This document shows positions 18,687-26,062 of a stretch of 64,000 bases of DNA, one piece after another. The DNA comes from Brasilonema sennae CENA114. GTDB taxonomy: Bacteria; Cyanobacteriota; Cyanobacteriia; Cyanobacteriales; Nostocaceae. The stretch covers positions 558,001-622,000 of the forward strand of contig NZ_CP030118.1 of the NCBI RefSeq assembly GCF_006968745.1. The letters run 5' to 3'. Within the stretch, counting starts at the first letter, position 1. Every line of letters begins with the position of its first letter. The position numbers and the translations under genes are program-made. The notes under the pieces were generated by a model. The model ran no database searches, was not told where the DNA came from, and saw nothing but the letters and a program-made list of their open reading frames with translations.

Positions 18687-18898
18687 TAGGACTTACGCAC
18701 TTTAGAAATAAATTATTGTGTGCGTAACGATTAGCATGACTAGTTCCGTGCGGTTTTACAATAGTCAGATGACCACAAAAATTTCCCATTTCGATCTCAA
18801 AAGTGCATAAGTTGATTTTGCTTGCATCTAATTAAAGAAGAAGGGAAAGCTAATAGCATTATGCATATAATCATATTTTTGTCAATTCGTAAGTCCTA
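18687..18898. repeat. MITE-like element, 212 bp
   Basis: Perfect 11-bp terminal inverted repeats, TAGGACTTACG (18687-18697) and its complement (18888-18898), bound a 212-bp non-coding segment directly after the DUF1802 gene. I recall TIRs of the TAGGACTTACGCA type in many cyanobacterial MITEs. A fragment with a related end (AGGACTTACCC) is at about 28584. The following 18900-19170 shows nothing else. Confidence 0.75.
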
Positions 18899-19170
18899 TA
18901 ACGAATAGCTATCAAAAAAAGTACTCAAAAATACATCAATTTTTGTGAGCCATAGGATAGCATTGGCTAAACGCAAAAGATGACTGCGTTTCTTTTCATA
19001 GCCTTTCGTCTGTAAAGCGTCTACGTCTTACATTCACTTTGAATTGTGTGATTCGTCTTGAGGTTAACCGCTGTGAACAATACAGAAAGTACCCCAAAAG
19101 GGCGATGTAGATATTGACAGATGTCTGTAAGTATGCTTGTAAGCTAACTAAAATAAATCAGGAGTTTGCC

Positions 19171-19422
19171 ATGCATGGAAGAATGTGCTGGTTGTCAAAA
19201 TTTGGCGACAGTGAAGAAAAAATTTTGCATTTGCAGACAGGACCAAATGAACCTTGGCGTCCTTACACAGCCTTTGGGCAATTAGCAGTCCCAGATTACA
19301 AAATACCAGGCGGTTCTAAAGGTTGGGCGACTTTCCAAAAATTGTTAAAAGCAGGTTGGACTTTGATACCAACTGCAAGAGCAAACGAGTTCTCGTCCTC
19401 AAGGACTTCAGTGGAGTCATGA
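19171..19422 (+). CDS. Small hypothetical protein
   Basis: 83-residue protein starting MHGRMCWLSKFGDSEEK. The start at 19171 is supported by CAGGAG eight bases upstream; the frame is open back to 19114 but without a site. Visible features are an acidic N-terminal part, a Trp/Pro-rich middle (NEPWRPYTAFGQLAVP, GGSKGWATFQKLL) and a Ser-rich tail. I do not recognise a named family. It is convergent with the gamma-glutamyltransferase remnant. Codon use and the ribosome site make it a plausible gene. Confidence 0.55.
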   Translation: MHGRMCWLSKFGDSEEKILHLQTGPNEPWRPYTAFGQLAVPDYKIPGGSKGWATFQKLLKAGWTLIPTARANEFSSSRTSVES

Positions 19423-19455
19423 ATCAAGACAGAACATACGAAAGTTTTTCGCTTT

Positions 19456-19713
19456 TTACAAACCCCTAGGCGAACTTTCACCACGGGGATCAGCTGCGCC
19501 TTCTAAAGTTGCATCTGGTGTTACGACAATCGAATTAACATTACCCCAAGGCTTAGTTTGTTTAATTCTGTGTCCCTGACGCTGCAACTCGGCAAGAGTT
19601 AGAGCTTTCAAACCCATAGGTTGGACTCTTAGTTGATCACGTAACCACTGATGATGTATACGGGGTGCAGAAACAGCCGTGCCAGAATGCATCTTGTATT
19701 CTAGTACATTCAA
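19456..19713 (-). pseudogene. ggt: Gamma-glutamyltransferase, C-terminal fragment
   Basis: Last part of the GGT small subunit: NVLEYKM...AVSAPRIHHQWL, then SIVVTPDATLEGAADPRG and the stop. It continues the fragment at 22690-23189 once the tnpB element is removed: ...VLQVLL joins to NVLEYKM. This shows that the element inserted into the gene. GGT normally cleaves gamma-glutamyl bonds of glutathione in the periplasm; this copy cannot be functional. Confidence 0.85.
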
Positions 19714-19766
19714 GAGCTTGTCCTAAGTAGACAATAACCTAAACAAGCTTAGTCAACTACCGACAA

Positions 19767-19946
19767 CTATCCCTCAAATTCTTCTATCAATTCATCAACA
19801 AGCTTTCTTAGCCGTTCCTTCCAGTCAGGGATGGCTTTTAATTTGTCTCTGACACCCTTTTGGACATTAAAACACACCGGCGTCTTATCAAAAGGCTCAT
19901 TATTTAAAGGTTGTGCACCTAATTTATGATTTTTCTGGAAAGGCAT
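19767..19946 (-). CDS. Small basic/acidic protein in the tnpB element
   Basis: 59-codon ORF on the strand opposite tnpB, starting MPFQKNHKLGAQPL and ending ELIEEFEG. The sequence has a charged N-terminus, a central PVCFNVQKGVRDKLKAIPDW segment and an amphipathic acidic C-terminal helix (RLRKLVDELIEE). It resembles small cyanobacterial hypothetical proteins that I recall beside tnpB genes, but I cannot name a family. It is divergent from tnpB across about 170 bp that includes a structured hairpin. It could be a regulator or accessory factor of the element; that is inference. Confidence 0.6.
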   Translation of the reverse strand: MPFQKNHKLGAQPLNNEPFDKTPVCFNVQKGVRDKLKAIPDWKERLRKLVDELIEEFEG

Positions 19947-19997
19947 TGCTATCGAGTGTATATATTACTATACTTATATATAGCACAAACGTATTGA

Positions 19998-20109
19998 GGT
20001 GACGCATTGGGACAAAGAAATAAGGCTTGCCTTATTACAACGAATACTCGTGGGTGCTGACAAATTAACAGACCATAGCAAGCCTTATTTCTCCAGTCAT
20101 TCCCCCGGT
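19998..20109. repeat. Structured hairpin repeat, copy A
   Basis: Perfect 15-bp stem (20016-20030 with 20078-20092) enclosing a 47-nt loop that contains a small inner hairpin (ACGA/TCGT). Conserved flanks ACGCATTGGGACAAA on the left and TCCAGTCA..CCCCGGT on the right are shared with copy B at 20394. It ends six bases before the tnpB ATG, so it would lie in the leader of that mRNA. Confidence 0.8.
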
Positions 20110-20393
20110 GAACAATGCTTTTATCCATCAAAACTAAGTTGAAACTGACAAGCGAGCAAAAAACCATAATGGCAAAGCATGCAGGTATTGCAAGATTTAC
20201 CTTTAATTGGGGTTTAGCTACTTGGAAAAATTTATATGATCATGGATTCAAGCCAAATAAATTCCTCCTTAAGAAGTTCTTTAATAATGAGGTAAAAACT
20301 CAACTGGAGTGGATTAAGGAGAAAGGAATTTGTCAAAAGATTACTCAATACGCCTTTGACCAATTAGGTGACGCGTATGCCCGATTTTTTAAA

Positions 20394-20507
20394 GGTAACG
20401 CATTGGGACAAAAAAATAAGCCAAGCCCTAATAACAACACGATAAATCGTGATGCTTCGAGATCAACCCAAGAGGGCTTGGCTTATTTTTCCAGTCAGAA
20501 CCCCGGT
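20394..20507. repeat. Structured hairpin repeat, copy B (inside tnpB)
   Basis: Same flanks as copy A (ACGCATTGGGACAAA and TCCAGTCA..CCCCGGT) but a perfect 18-bp stem of partly different sequence (20412-20429 with 20473-20490) and a 43-nt loop with an inner CACGAT/ATCGTG hairpin. It lies in frame within tnpB, between the RFFKG and YPRSKKKG segments that are normally adjacent. Confidence 0.85.
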
Positions 20508-21231
20508 AGGGGCGACTACCCCAGGTCAAAGAAGAAAGGCATCAACGACTCTTTCACTGTTGACAATGGTGGAAAACCTATCCCTGTTGCTGGTGTACGA
20601 GTTAAGCTGCCTACCATTGGATGGGTTAAAACTTATGAAGGACTGCCCCATACAACAACCACCAAGCTAACAATATCTCGGATAGCTGGTGACTGGTACA
20701 TCGATGAGCGCTTATGAGGTTGAAACCGAGCCTACGCCTAAATCCGTCTATGTTGTAGGTGTGGATTTGGGAATAAAGGAACTAGCTACGCTTAGCACTG
20801 GTGTTACGTTTCCAAACCCAAAAGCCTACAAAAAGAACATCCAGAAACTAAAACGGTTGTCTAAAGCTCATTCTCGGAAAAAGAAAGGCAGTAACAACCG
20901 TTATAAGTCAAAAATCAAATTAGCGAAACATCATAACCGAGTTTCTAACATTCGCAAAGATTCGCTTCATAAAGTTACTCACCACTTATGCAAAAACCAC
21001 GCGCTTGTAGTGGTAGACGACTTAAATGTTAGCGGGATGATGTCAAATCATAAGCTTGCCCAATCTATCGCTGATTGCGGGTTTTATGAATTCAAGCGAC
21101 AACTTGAATATAAAACCAAGAAGTTTGGAAGTAAGTTAATTGTTGCGGATAGATGGTATCCATCTTCTAAAACCTGTAGTAATTGTGGTTGCAAAAAAGA
21201 AACACTCACCTTGAAGGAAAGAGTGTTTGAA

Positions 21232-22461
21232 TCTGGTGAGCAGCGCCTTGCGGTGAATCCAGCGCTGCCAAGAGTTGTGCCTTGCGGTGAATCCAGCGCT
21301 GCAGGCGGGTTTCCCGCCGTAGGCGACTGGTGAACCCGGAGGGAGCCAGTACTTGATGAGGGTTTCCCGACAGAGGTATCTGGTGAGACCAGCGCTGCAG
21401 GAGGGTCTCCCTCCGTAGGCGACTGGCGAACCCGAAGGGCGTCGGGTTAAGCGCGTTGTGGCAACTAGCCCCGATAGGCGTAGCCGTGCCGCAGGCATAG
21501 GGGGCGCTAAGCAAGCGCTGCAGGCGGGTTTCCCGCCGTAGGCGACTGGTGAACCCGGAGGGAGCCAGTACTTGATGAGGGTTTCCCGACAGAGGTATCT
21601 GGTGAGACCAGCGCTGCAGGAGGGTCTCCCTCCGTAGGCGACTGGCGAACCCGAAGGGCGTCGGGTTAAGCGCGTTGTGGCAACTAGCCCCGGGGGCTGG
21701 CTCCACAACGCGCTTAACCCGACGCCCTTCGGGTTCGCCAGTCGCCTACGGAGGGAGACCCTCCTGCAGCGCTGGTCTCACCAGATACCTCTGTCGGGAA
21801 ACCCTCATCAAGGACTGGCTCCCTCCGGGTTCACCAGTCGCCTACGGCGGGAAACCCGCTCCGTTTGCGTAGCGCCCCCTATGCCTGCGGCACGGCTACG
21901 GCGTAGCCGTGCCGCAGGCATAGGGGGCGCTACGCAAACGGAGGCGGGTTTCCCGCCGTAGGCGACTGGTGAACCCGGAGGGAGCCAGTACTTGATGAGG
22001 GTTTCCCGACAGAGGTATCTGGTGAGACCAGCGCTGCAGGAGGGTCTCCCTCCGTAGGCGACTGGCGAACCCGAAGGGCGTCGGGTTAAGCGCGTTGTGG
22101 CAACTAGCCCCGATGCCCAGAGCAGCGCCTTGCGGAGCCAGTCCTGCAGGAGGGTTTCCCGACAGAGGGATCTGGCGTTGGGGTTCCCCCCGTTGTGGCG
22201 ACTGGCTGTCGGGTTCCCCCCGAGCCAGGGGACTGGCGTGCAACTAGCCCCGATAGGCGTAGCCGTGCCGCAGGCATAGGGGGCGCTACGCAAACGGAGC
22301 GGGTTTCCCGCCGTAGGCGACTGGTGAACCCGGAGGGAGCCAGTCCTTGATGAGGGTTTCCCGACAGAGGGATCTGGTGTTGGGGTTCCCCCAAAGTCTG
22401 TCGGGGGAAGCAACCCAAGCGACGAGCTTTGACCGTTGTGGCGACTGCGAACCCGCAGGGT
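21232..22461. repeat. GC-rich palindromic repeat block 2, inside tnpB
   Basis: About 1.23 kb of the same modules as block 1, mostly in reverse orientation. A composite unit of about 200 bp (starting GCGGGTTTCCCGCCG, ending with GCCGCAGGCATAGGGGGCGC in full copies) begins at about 21301, 21522 and 21949. One copy is inverted at about 21700-21900, with partial copies to 22430. Left and right limits are set by the TnpB codons that stop at 21231 and resume at about 22462. A small additional patch is at 22545-22615. Confidence 0.9.
21700..22110. repeat. Very large near-perfect palindrome
   Basis: Arms of about 200 bp meet around a single G at 21901. The inner 42 bp (21859-21900 against 21902-21943) are perfectly complementary. 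The outer arms differ by a few bases and a one-base offset. A second, overlapping inverted repeat is centred near 21692 with a loop of about 20 nt. Confidence 0.9.
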
Positions 22462-22689
22462 CATTGTGGTTTTGTCATTGACCGTGATCTAAACGCAGCT
22501 ATTAATTTGAGCCACTGCGTTGCCGGTGAGAAGTGCCTTGCGCGGGTTAAGCGCGTTGTGGCAACTTCGGAGGTTCCCCCGGTTGTAGCAAGTGGCGTAT
22601 CGCGCAGGGCTTTGGCGTGAATGCTTTCTGAGGGCTAACCGCTCCCATGCTCCCTATGAAGAAAGAAATAAATGTCTAGACTTGTCTAG

Positions 22690-23189
22690 GTTTTATGTAG
22701 CAGAACTTGCAACACTTGTGTGATAATGGTTCCTCCGCCAGGGGCACCCACTGCCATACGAAGGCGACCATTTTCAGTGACAATAGTGGGAGTCATACTA
22801 GATAGAGGCGTTTTACGCGGTGCGATTGCATTCGCTTTTGCTCCCACAAGTCCAAACACATTCAGGACTCCAGGTGCAGCGGCTAAATCATCTATCTCGT
22901 CATTCATTAGAATACCAGTTTTTGGTACCACAACTCCAGAACCAAAACCATAGTTAACTGTGAAAGTTAAGCTAACAGCATTGCGCTGTTCATCTACAAC
23001 AGTTGGGTGGGTGGTTTCAGGTGACTCATATCGAGTCGCGTAGAACCCCACTCCTAACTTTTCCTTGCGTGCGACTAGAGTCCGGCTATTTCTGACTCTG
23101 TGCTTGCCCAGACTGTGTTGCGGGATCAGATGCTGCGTATTTAGAAGAACGCCTAAAAGACCCGAAGAACTCATATAGTTTTCAGACAT
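22690..23189 (-). pseudogene. ggt: Gamma-glutamyltransferase, small-subunit N-terminal fragment
   Basis: Retains the start of the GGT small subunit: ESPETTHPTVVD (with the catalytic Thr-Thr), FGSGVVVP.TGILMNDEIDD, NAIAPRKTPLSSMTPTIV and APGGGTIITQVLQVLL. It then runs into the tnpB element. The first 60 or so codons do not resemble GGT, and the large subunit is missing. Both truncation and insertion therefore inactivate it. The open frame extends from 22686 to 23189; the GGT-like part is about 22700-23045. Confidence 0.85.
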
Positions 23190-23451
23190 CCTCTTAGAGA
23201 GGTTTTGTCGAAACTTTAATTATTTATTGAGATTGACAATTGTAACTTAAACAGATTAACTCTTTCGGGAATTCTGATCTATTAAAAAGTTTATTTTTTC
23301 TTTAGCATTTTTTGTACGTATCTGCTATACCTTATGAAGTCATCATTCGTTAACGTTGTTTTAGAGACAACTTGAGATAGACTTCAGTATAAAGAAAAAA
23401 ACAACTTGTCGATTTGTTGACTTATAATGATTGCCTGCCTTTTCATAAAGC

Positions 23452-23486
23452 AACAACTCTGGTTTAAAAGCAGGGTTGTTTTTTGT
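23452..23486 (+). terminator. Orphan terminator-like hairpin before the BON gene
   Basis: In the 23190-23617 gap a stem (AACAACTCTG with CAGGGTTGTT, one G-U pair) is followed by a run of six T. TATAAT at 23423-23428 lies about 25 bp upstream of the hairpin. This could make a very short transcript or an attenuator for the BON gene. No recognised RNA family matches. The rest of the gap shows nothing. Confidence 0.4.
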
Positions 23487-23617
23487 GTTCCAAATCACTA
23501 GGCAATTGATTAACAGATGGTAGAGAATACAAAACTGTGCGGGTTGTTGAAAAGGAAATAACCCTGATTTGAAATAGACCAAGTGTTTGAAGTTTTTGAA
23601 ATTTGGAGAAAAAACTT

Positions 23618-23965
23618 ATGGGTTGGTTACAACGACTTTTTGGCTTGGAAAAGCCTGCAGATGCTCAAGTAGATCCTGAGCCAGCAACATCAGATGACAC
23701 AGGTGGTGAAGAAAGCATTGCTCCAGAGCGATTGGGGTTAAACGGAGAATATGACCAGAGTGGTCTGGCAAAGCGGGTTGCTCTAGCATTTGATGAAGAC
23801 GGCTCTTTTGATGATATTGACTCCTTGTACGTAGCACAAACCGGCGGTACAGTTGTTCTCAAAGGGTCAGTTCCCAGTCAAGATATTCTCGACCAATTGG
23901 TACAAGTTGCTCAGGGTGTAACTGGTGCAACAGACGTACAAACTGATCAAGTTAGTGTTGGTTAA
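23618..23965 (+). CDS. BON domain protein
   Basis: 115 residues from the ATG at 23618 (MGWLQRLFGLEKP), with GGAGA just upstream; a TTG at 23603 would add five residues. The acidic linker (about residues 15-45) is followed by a BON domain: LAKRVALAFDEDGSFDDIDSLYVAQ..GTVVLKGSVPSQ...QLVQVAQGVTGATDV. BON domains bind membranes or ligands and are often in envelope-stress proteins. No signal peptide is seen, so it is probably cytoplasmic. Small BON proteins starting MGWLxRLFG are common in cyanobacteria. Confidence 0.85.
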   Translation: MGWLQRLFGLEKPADAQVDPEPATSDDTGGEESIAPERLGLNGEYDQSGLAKRVALAFDEDGSFDDIDSLYVAQTGGTVVLKGSVPSQDILDQLVQVAQGVTGATDVQTDQVSVG

Positions 23966-24005
23966 ATAGGGTTTAACTTCTACATTTCGGCAAAAAGAAC
24001 AAGCT

Positions 24006-24395
24006 ATGAAACATCCGTTGCAACATCGATGGATAATGTCCATCGCATTGTTGACTATCTTAGTCCTTTCAGGTTGCGGGAATAAGGCTGAAGAGTCAAC
24101 TAAGACTTCTTCTCCATCTGGCGAATCTGGCGGATCTACATCTACAACAGCTCCGTCTGGTGGAGCTACTACCTCAACAGAGGGAACACTTTCAGCAGAA
24201 GCTAAAAAGTTAGGTGTAAAGCCCGAAGGAGAAACCACGTGTCCCAGCAGTGCTCCTGTTAAGGGCTTAGTGACTAAGAAGCGGGGCAACATATATCGTG
24301 CTCCCAACACACCTGATTATGCAAAGGTCAAGCCAGAGATCTGCTTTGCGGATGTAGCTACTGCTGGAAAGGCTGGCTTTAGCGCTCCTAAGTAG
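24006..24395 (+). CDS. Small lipoprotein with CPSS-PVKG C-terminal domain
   Basis: 129 residues. Signal peptide with lipobox LVLSGC (Cys about 24), a Ser/Gly/Thr-rich linker (about 30-65), then a compact domain: TTCPSSAPVKGLVTKKRGNIYRAPNTPDYAKVKPEICF. This resembles the 'sunset domain' type (CP...PVKGN....IYH.P....Y..TKPE.CF), often found at the ends of secreted proteins. It is expected to be a membrane-anchored surface lipoprotein. Function is unknown. It is 40 bp after the BON gene, likely the same transcript, and is followed by a terminator. Confidence 0.8.
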   Translation: MKHPLQHRWIMSIALLTILVLSGCGNKAEESTKTSSPSGESGGSTSTTAPSGGATTSTEGTLSAEAKKLGVKPEGETTCPSSAPVKGLVTKKRGNIYRAPNTPDYAKVKPEICFADVATAGKAGFSAPK

Positions 24396-24414
24396 TATTG
24401 CTCAGTAAGAGATC

Positions 24415-24437
24415 AAGCCCTTGCACTGCAAGGGCTT
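24415..24437 (+). terminator. Hairpin terminator
   Basis: Perfect 10-bp stem AAGCCCTTGC with a 3-nt loop, followed by TATTA. It sits just after the lipoprotein stop and ends 17 bases before the NUDIX start. Confidence 0.75.
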
Positions 24438-24454
24438 TATTATAAGAAGTGAAT

Positions 24455-24889
24455 ATGAAAACCGAAGTAGCGATCGCCATTCTTTACCAAGAAGACAAGT
24501 TTCTCATGCAGTTGCGGGATAATAACCCTAATATTGTCTATCCTGCCCACTGGGCACTATTTGGTGGACACATTGAAGCGGGTGAAACCCCAGAAGTTGC
24601 AGTACAACGGGAAATTTTAGAAGAAATTGGCTACACTTTACCATCAACGTTTTCTAAGTTTGGCTGTTATCCTGATGAAAAAGTCTTTCGTCATGTGTTC
24701 TGTGCACCACTCACAGTAGAATTAAATCAATTAGTTCTCAACGAAGGTTGGGATATGAGTTTAATGACACCAGAAGACATTCGTGTGGGTGCGAGTTATT
24801 CATCTGTGTCAACAGACGTACGACCCCTTGCACCTGTGCCTCAAAAAATTCTGTTAGATTTTATGGAAACAAACGGTTCATCAAACTAA
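24455..24889 (+). CDS. NUDIX hydrolase
   Basis: Hydrolase of nucleoside diphosphate-X compounds, 144 residues from ATG 24455 (a GTG lies two codons upstream). The complete Nudix box is present: GGHIEAGETPEVAVQREILE followed by EIGY, giving Gx5Ex7REUxEExGU. The N-terminal strand EVAIAILYQEDKFLMQLRD is typical. The substrate cannot be predicted. The next gene starts 14 bp after its stop, so the two may be co-transcribed. Confidence 0.92.
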   Translation: MKTEVAIAILYQEDKFLMQLRDNNPNIVYPAHWALFGGHIEAGETPEVAVQREILEEIGYTLPSTFSKFGCYPDEKVFRHVFCAPLTVELNQLVLNEGWDMSLMTPEDIRVGASYSSVSTDVRPLAPVPQKILLDFMETNGSSN

Positions 24890-24902
24890 TAATTAATGAC
24901 GA

Positions 24903-26009
24903 ATGACTAACTACAAACTACCGCAATGGTTAAGTTTGAGCCTAGCGTTTCCCCTGATTGCACTCAACGGTTGGGTATTGCTTCTGGTTGTGCAGTATTT
25001 TCAACCTTTGGTCAATATCTTTGTCGCCGCCAGTTTGCTAGCTTTTGTTCTGGACTATCCAATTCGGTTTCTCCAAAAACAAAGGGTTAAACGCAACTTA
25101 GCTGTGGGAGGCGTGTTGTTGTTAGCTGTAGTACTTGTCGTGGCTTTGACTTTCACCTTATTTCCCTTGATTCTGCAACAGCTTAATGAACTAGCTAATT
25201 TTTTACCAAGTTGGATTGATTCTGGAGCGCAACAACTTCAAGCTTTCCAAAACTGGGCTGCAACCCAACAGCTTCCTGTTAATTTAAGTGGCATCTTAAC
25301 TCAACTGTTAGACAGATTCTCCAATCAACTTCAGTCCTTTACTGGTCAAATTCTTGGTATTGCGGTGGATACCATTGGTAGTCTGCTCAACGTGCTATTG
25401 ACGGTTGTGTTGACAATCTACTTAGTTTTAAATGGAGAACGTCTTTGGGATGGAATTTTTCAGTGGTTTCCGCCTCATACTGGTTCGCAAGTACGACGAT
25501 TGTTGCGTGAAGACTTTCAAAATTACTTTATCGGTCAAGCAACAGTCGCTGCTTTGCTAGCGGTGATTCTGATACTTGTATTTATAGCGCTACGAATACC
25601 TTTGGCTTTATTGTTTGGTCTGGTGATTGGATTCTTTTCTTTATTTCCCTTTGGTACAGGCATAGGTATCGGTATAGTTAGTTTGTTGCTGGGATTGCAA
25701 AACTTTTGGCTAGGGGTTGAAGTCTTAGCTGTTACAGTGATGATTGACCAAGTCAATAGTAATTTTGTTGCTCCGCGTCTTTTGGGGAATTTGACTGGTT
25801 TAAATCCGGTGTGGGTGGTTATTTCTTTGTTATTGGGAACAAAACTGGGAGGAGTGCTGGGTTTGTTGGTTGCTATACCCATCGCCAGTTTTATCAAAGA
25901 CACGGCAGACGACTGGCGTATTGGGAAATTTAGTGTACAGCCTACAGAGCATAACCCCAGTGATAGGATTTGTGATGAACAAACCTCAAACGTTGTCCTA
26001 GAGCGTTGA
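24903..26009 (+). CDS. AI-2E family transporter (PerM/YdiK-like)
   Basis: 368-residue polytopic membrane protein with about eight hydrophobic helices. The family hallmarks are an N-terminal pair of helices, a central amphipathic periplasmic-type segment (LPSWIDSGAQQLQAF), and C-terminal helices with GLVIGFFSLFPFGTGIGIG and the conserved DQVNSNFVAPRLLGNLTGLNPVWV segment. The family includes putative quorum-signal exporters and Na+/H+ antiporters; the substrate here is unknown. It converges on the LCP gene across a shared terminator. Confidence 0.92.
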   Translation: MTNYKLPQWLSLSLAFPLIALNGWVLLLVVQYFQPLVNIFVAASLLAFVLDYPIRFLQKQRVKRNLAVGGVLLLAVVLVVALTFTLFPLILQQLNELANFLPSWIDSGAQQLQAFQNWAATQQLPVNLSGILTQLLDRFSNQLQSFTGQILGIAVDTIGSLLNVLLTVVLTIYLVLNGERLWDGIFQWFPPHTGSQVRRLLREDFQNYFIGQATVAALLAVILILVFIALRIPLALLFGLVIGFFSLFPFGTGIGIGIVSLLLGLQNFWLGVEVLAVTVMIDQVNSNFVAPRLLGNLTGLNPVWVVISLLLGTKLGGVLGLLVAIPIASFIKDTADDWRIGKFSVQPTEHNPSDRICDEQTSNVVLER

Positions 26010-26035
26010 TATTCTAAACAATTATTGCCCCATTT

Positions 26036-26062
26036 AAAAAGTCTGGTTTTCCAGGCTTTTTT
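26036..26062. terminator. Bidirectional hairpin terminator
   Basis: Stem AAAAAGTCTGG with CCAGGCTTTTT (one wobble pair) around a TTTT loop. A-rich and T-rich arms allow it to serve both convergent genes. Its last base touches the stop codon of the LCP gene. Confidence 0.8.

Larger units (their letters stand above)
20115..22676 (+). pseudogene. tnpB: TnpB (IS200/IS605 family), disrupted
   Basis: RNA-guided nuclease-type TnpB, broken in several ways. The N-terminal part (20115-20700; KTKLKLTSEQ, ARFTFNWGLATW, RSKKKGINDSF) contains an in-frame insertion of about 40 residues encoded by hairpin copy B. A frameshift near 20703 (expected WYISxAYEVE) leads into the RuvC part: GVDLGIKELATLS (first Asp), VVVDDLNVSGM, and the zinc-finger half TCSNCGCK. 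After ERVFE the frame enters repeat DNA. It resumes at about 22462 with HCGFVIDRDLNAAINL (second zinc-finger half and last RuvC Asp). A further repeat patch (22545-22615) interrupts the tail, which ends PMLPMKKEINV at 22676. Confidence 0.88.
19711..22697. mobile_element. IS200/IS605-type tnpB element inserted in ggt
   Basis: About 3.0 kb separates the two halves of the ggt remnant. It carries tnpB but no recognisable tnpA, the pattern of IS1341-like or PATE-type elements. Both ends have subterminal imperfect hairpins: AGCTTGT (19715) with ACAAGCT (19743), and TCTAGACTTGTCTAGG (22675-22690). No target duplication is evident, as expected for this class. The exact ends are uncertain by several bases. 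Inside are an antisense small ORF, two hairpin repeats and a large palindromic array, so the element is no longer autonomous. Confidence 0.75.

Noticed and set aside
21136..22464. Minus-strand frames of 100-218 codons in repeat block 2
   Set aside because: Same repeat-encoded peptides as in block 1, lying across a disrupted tnpB.
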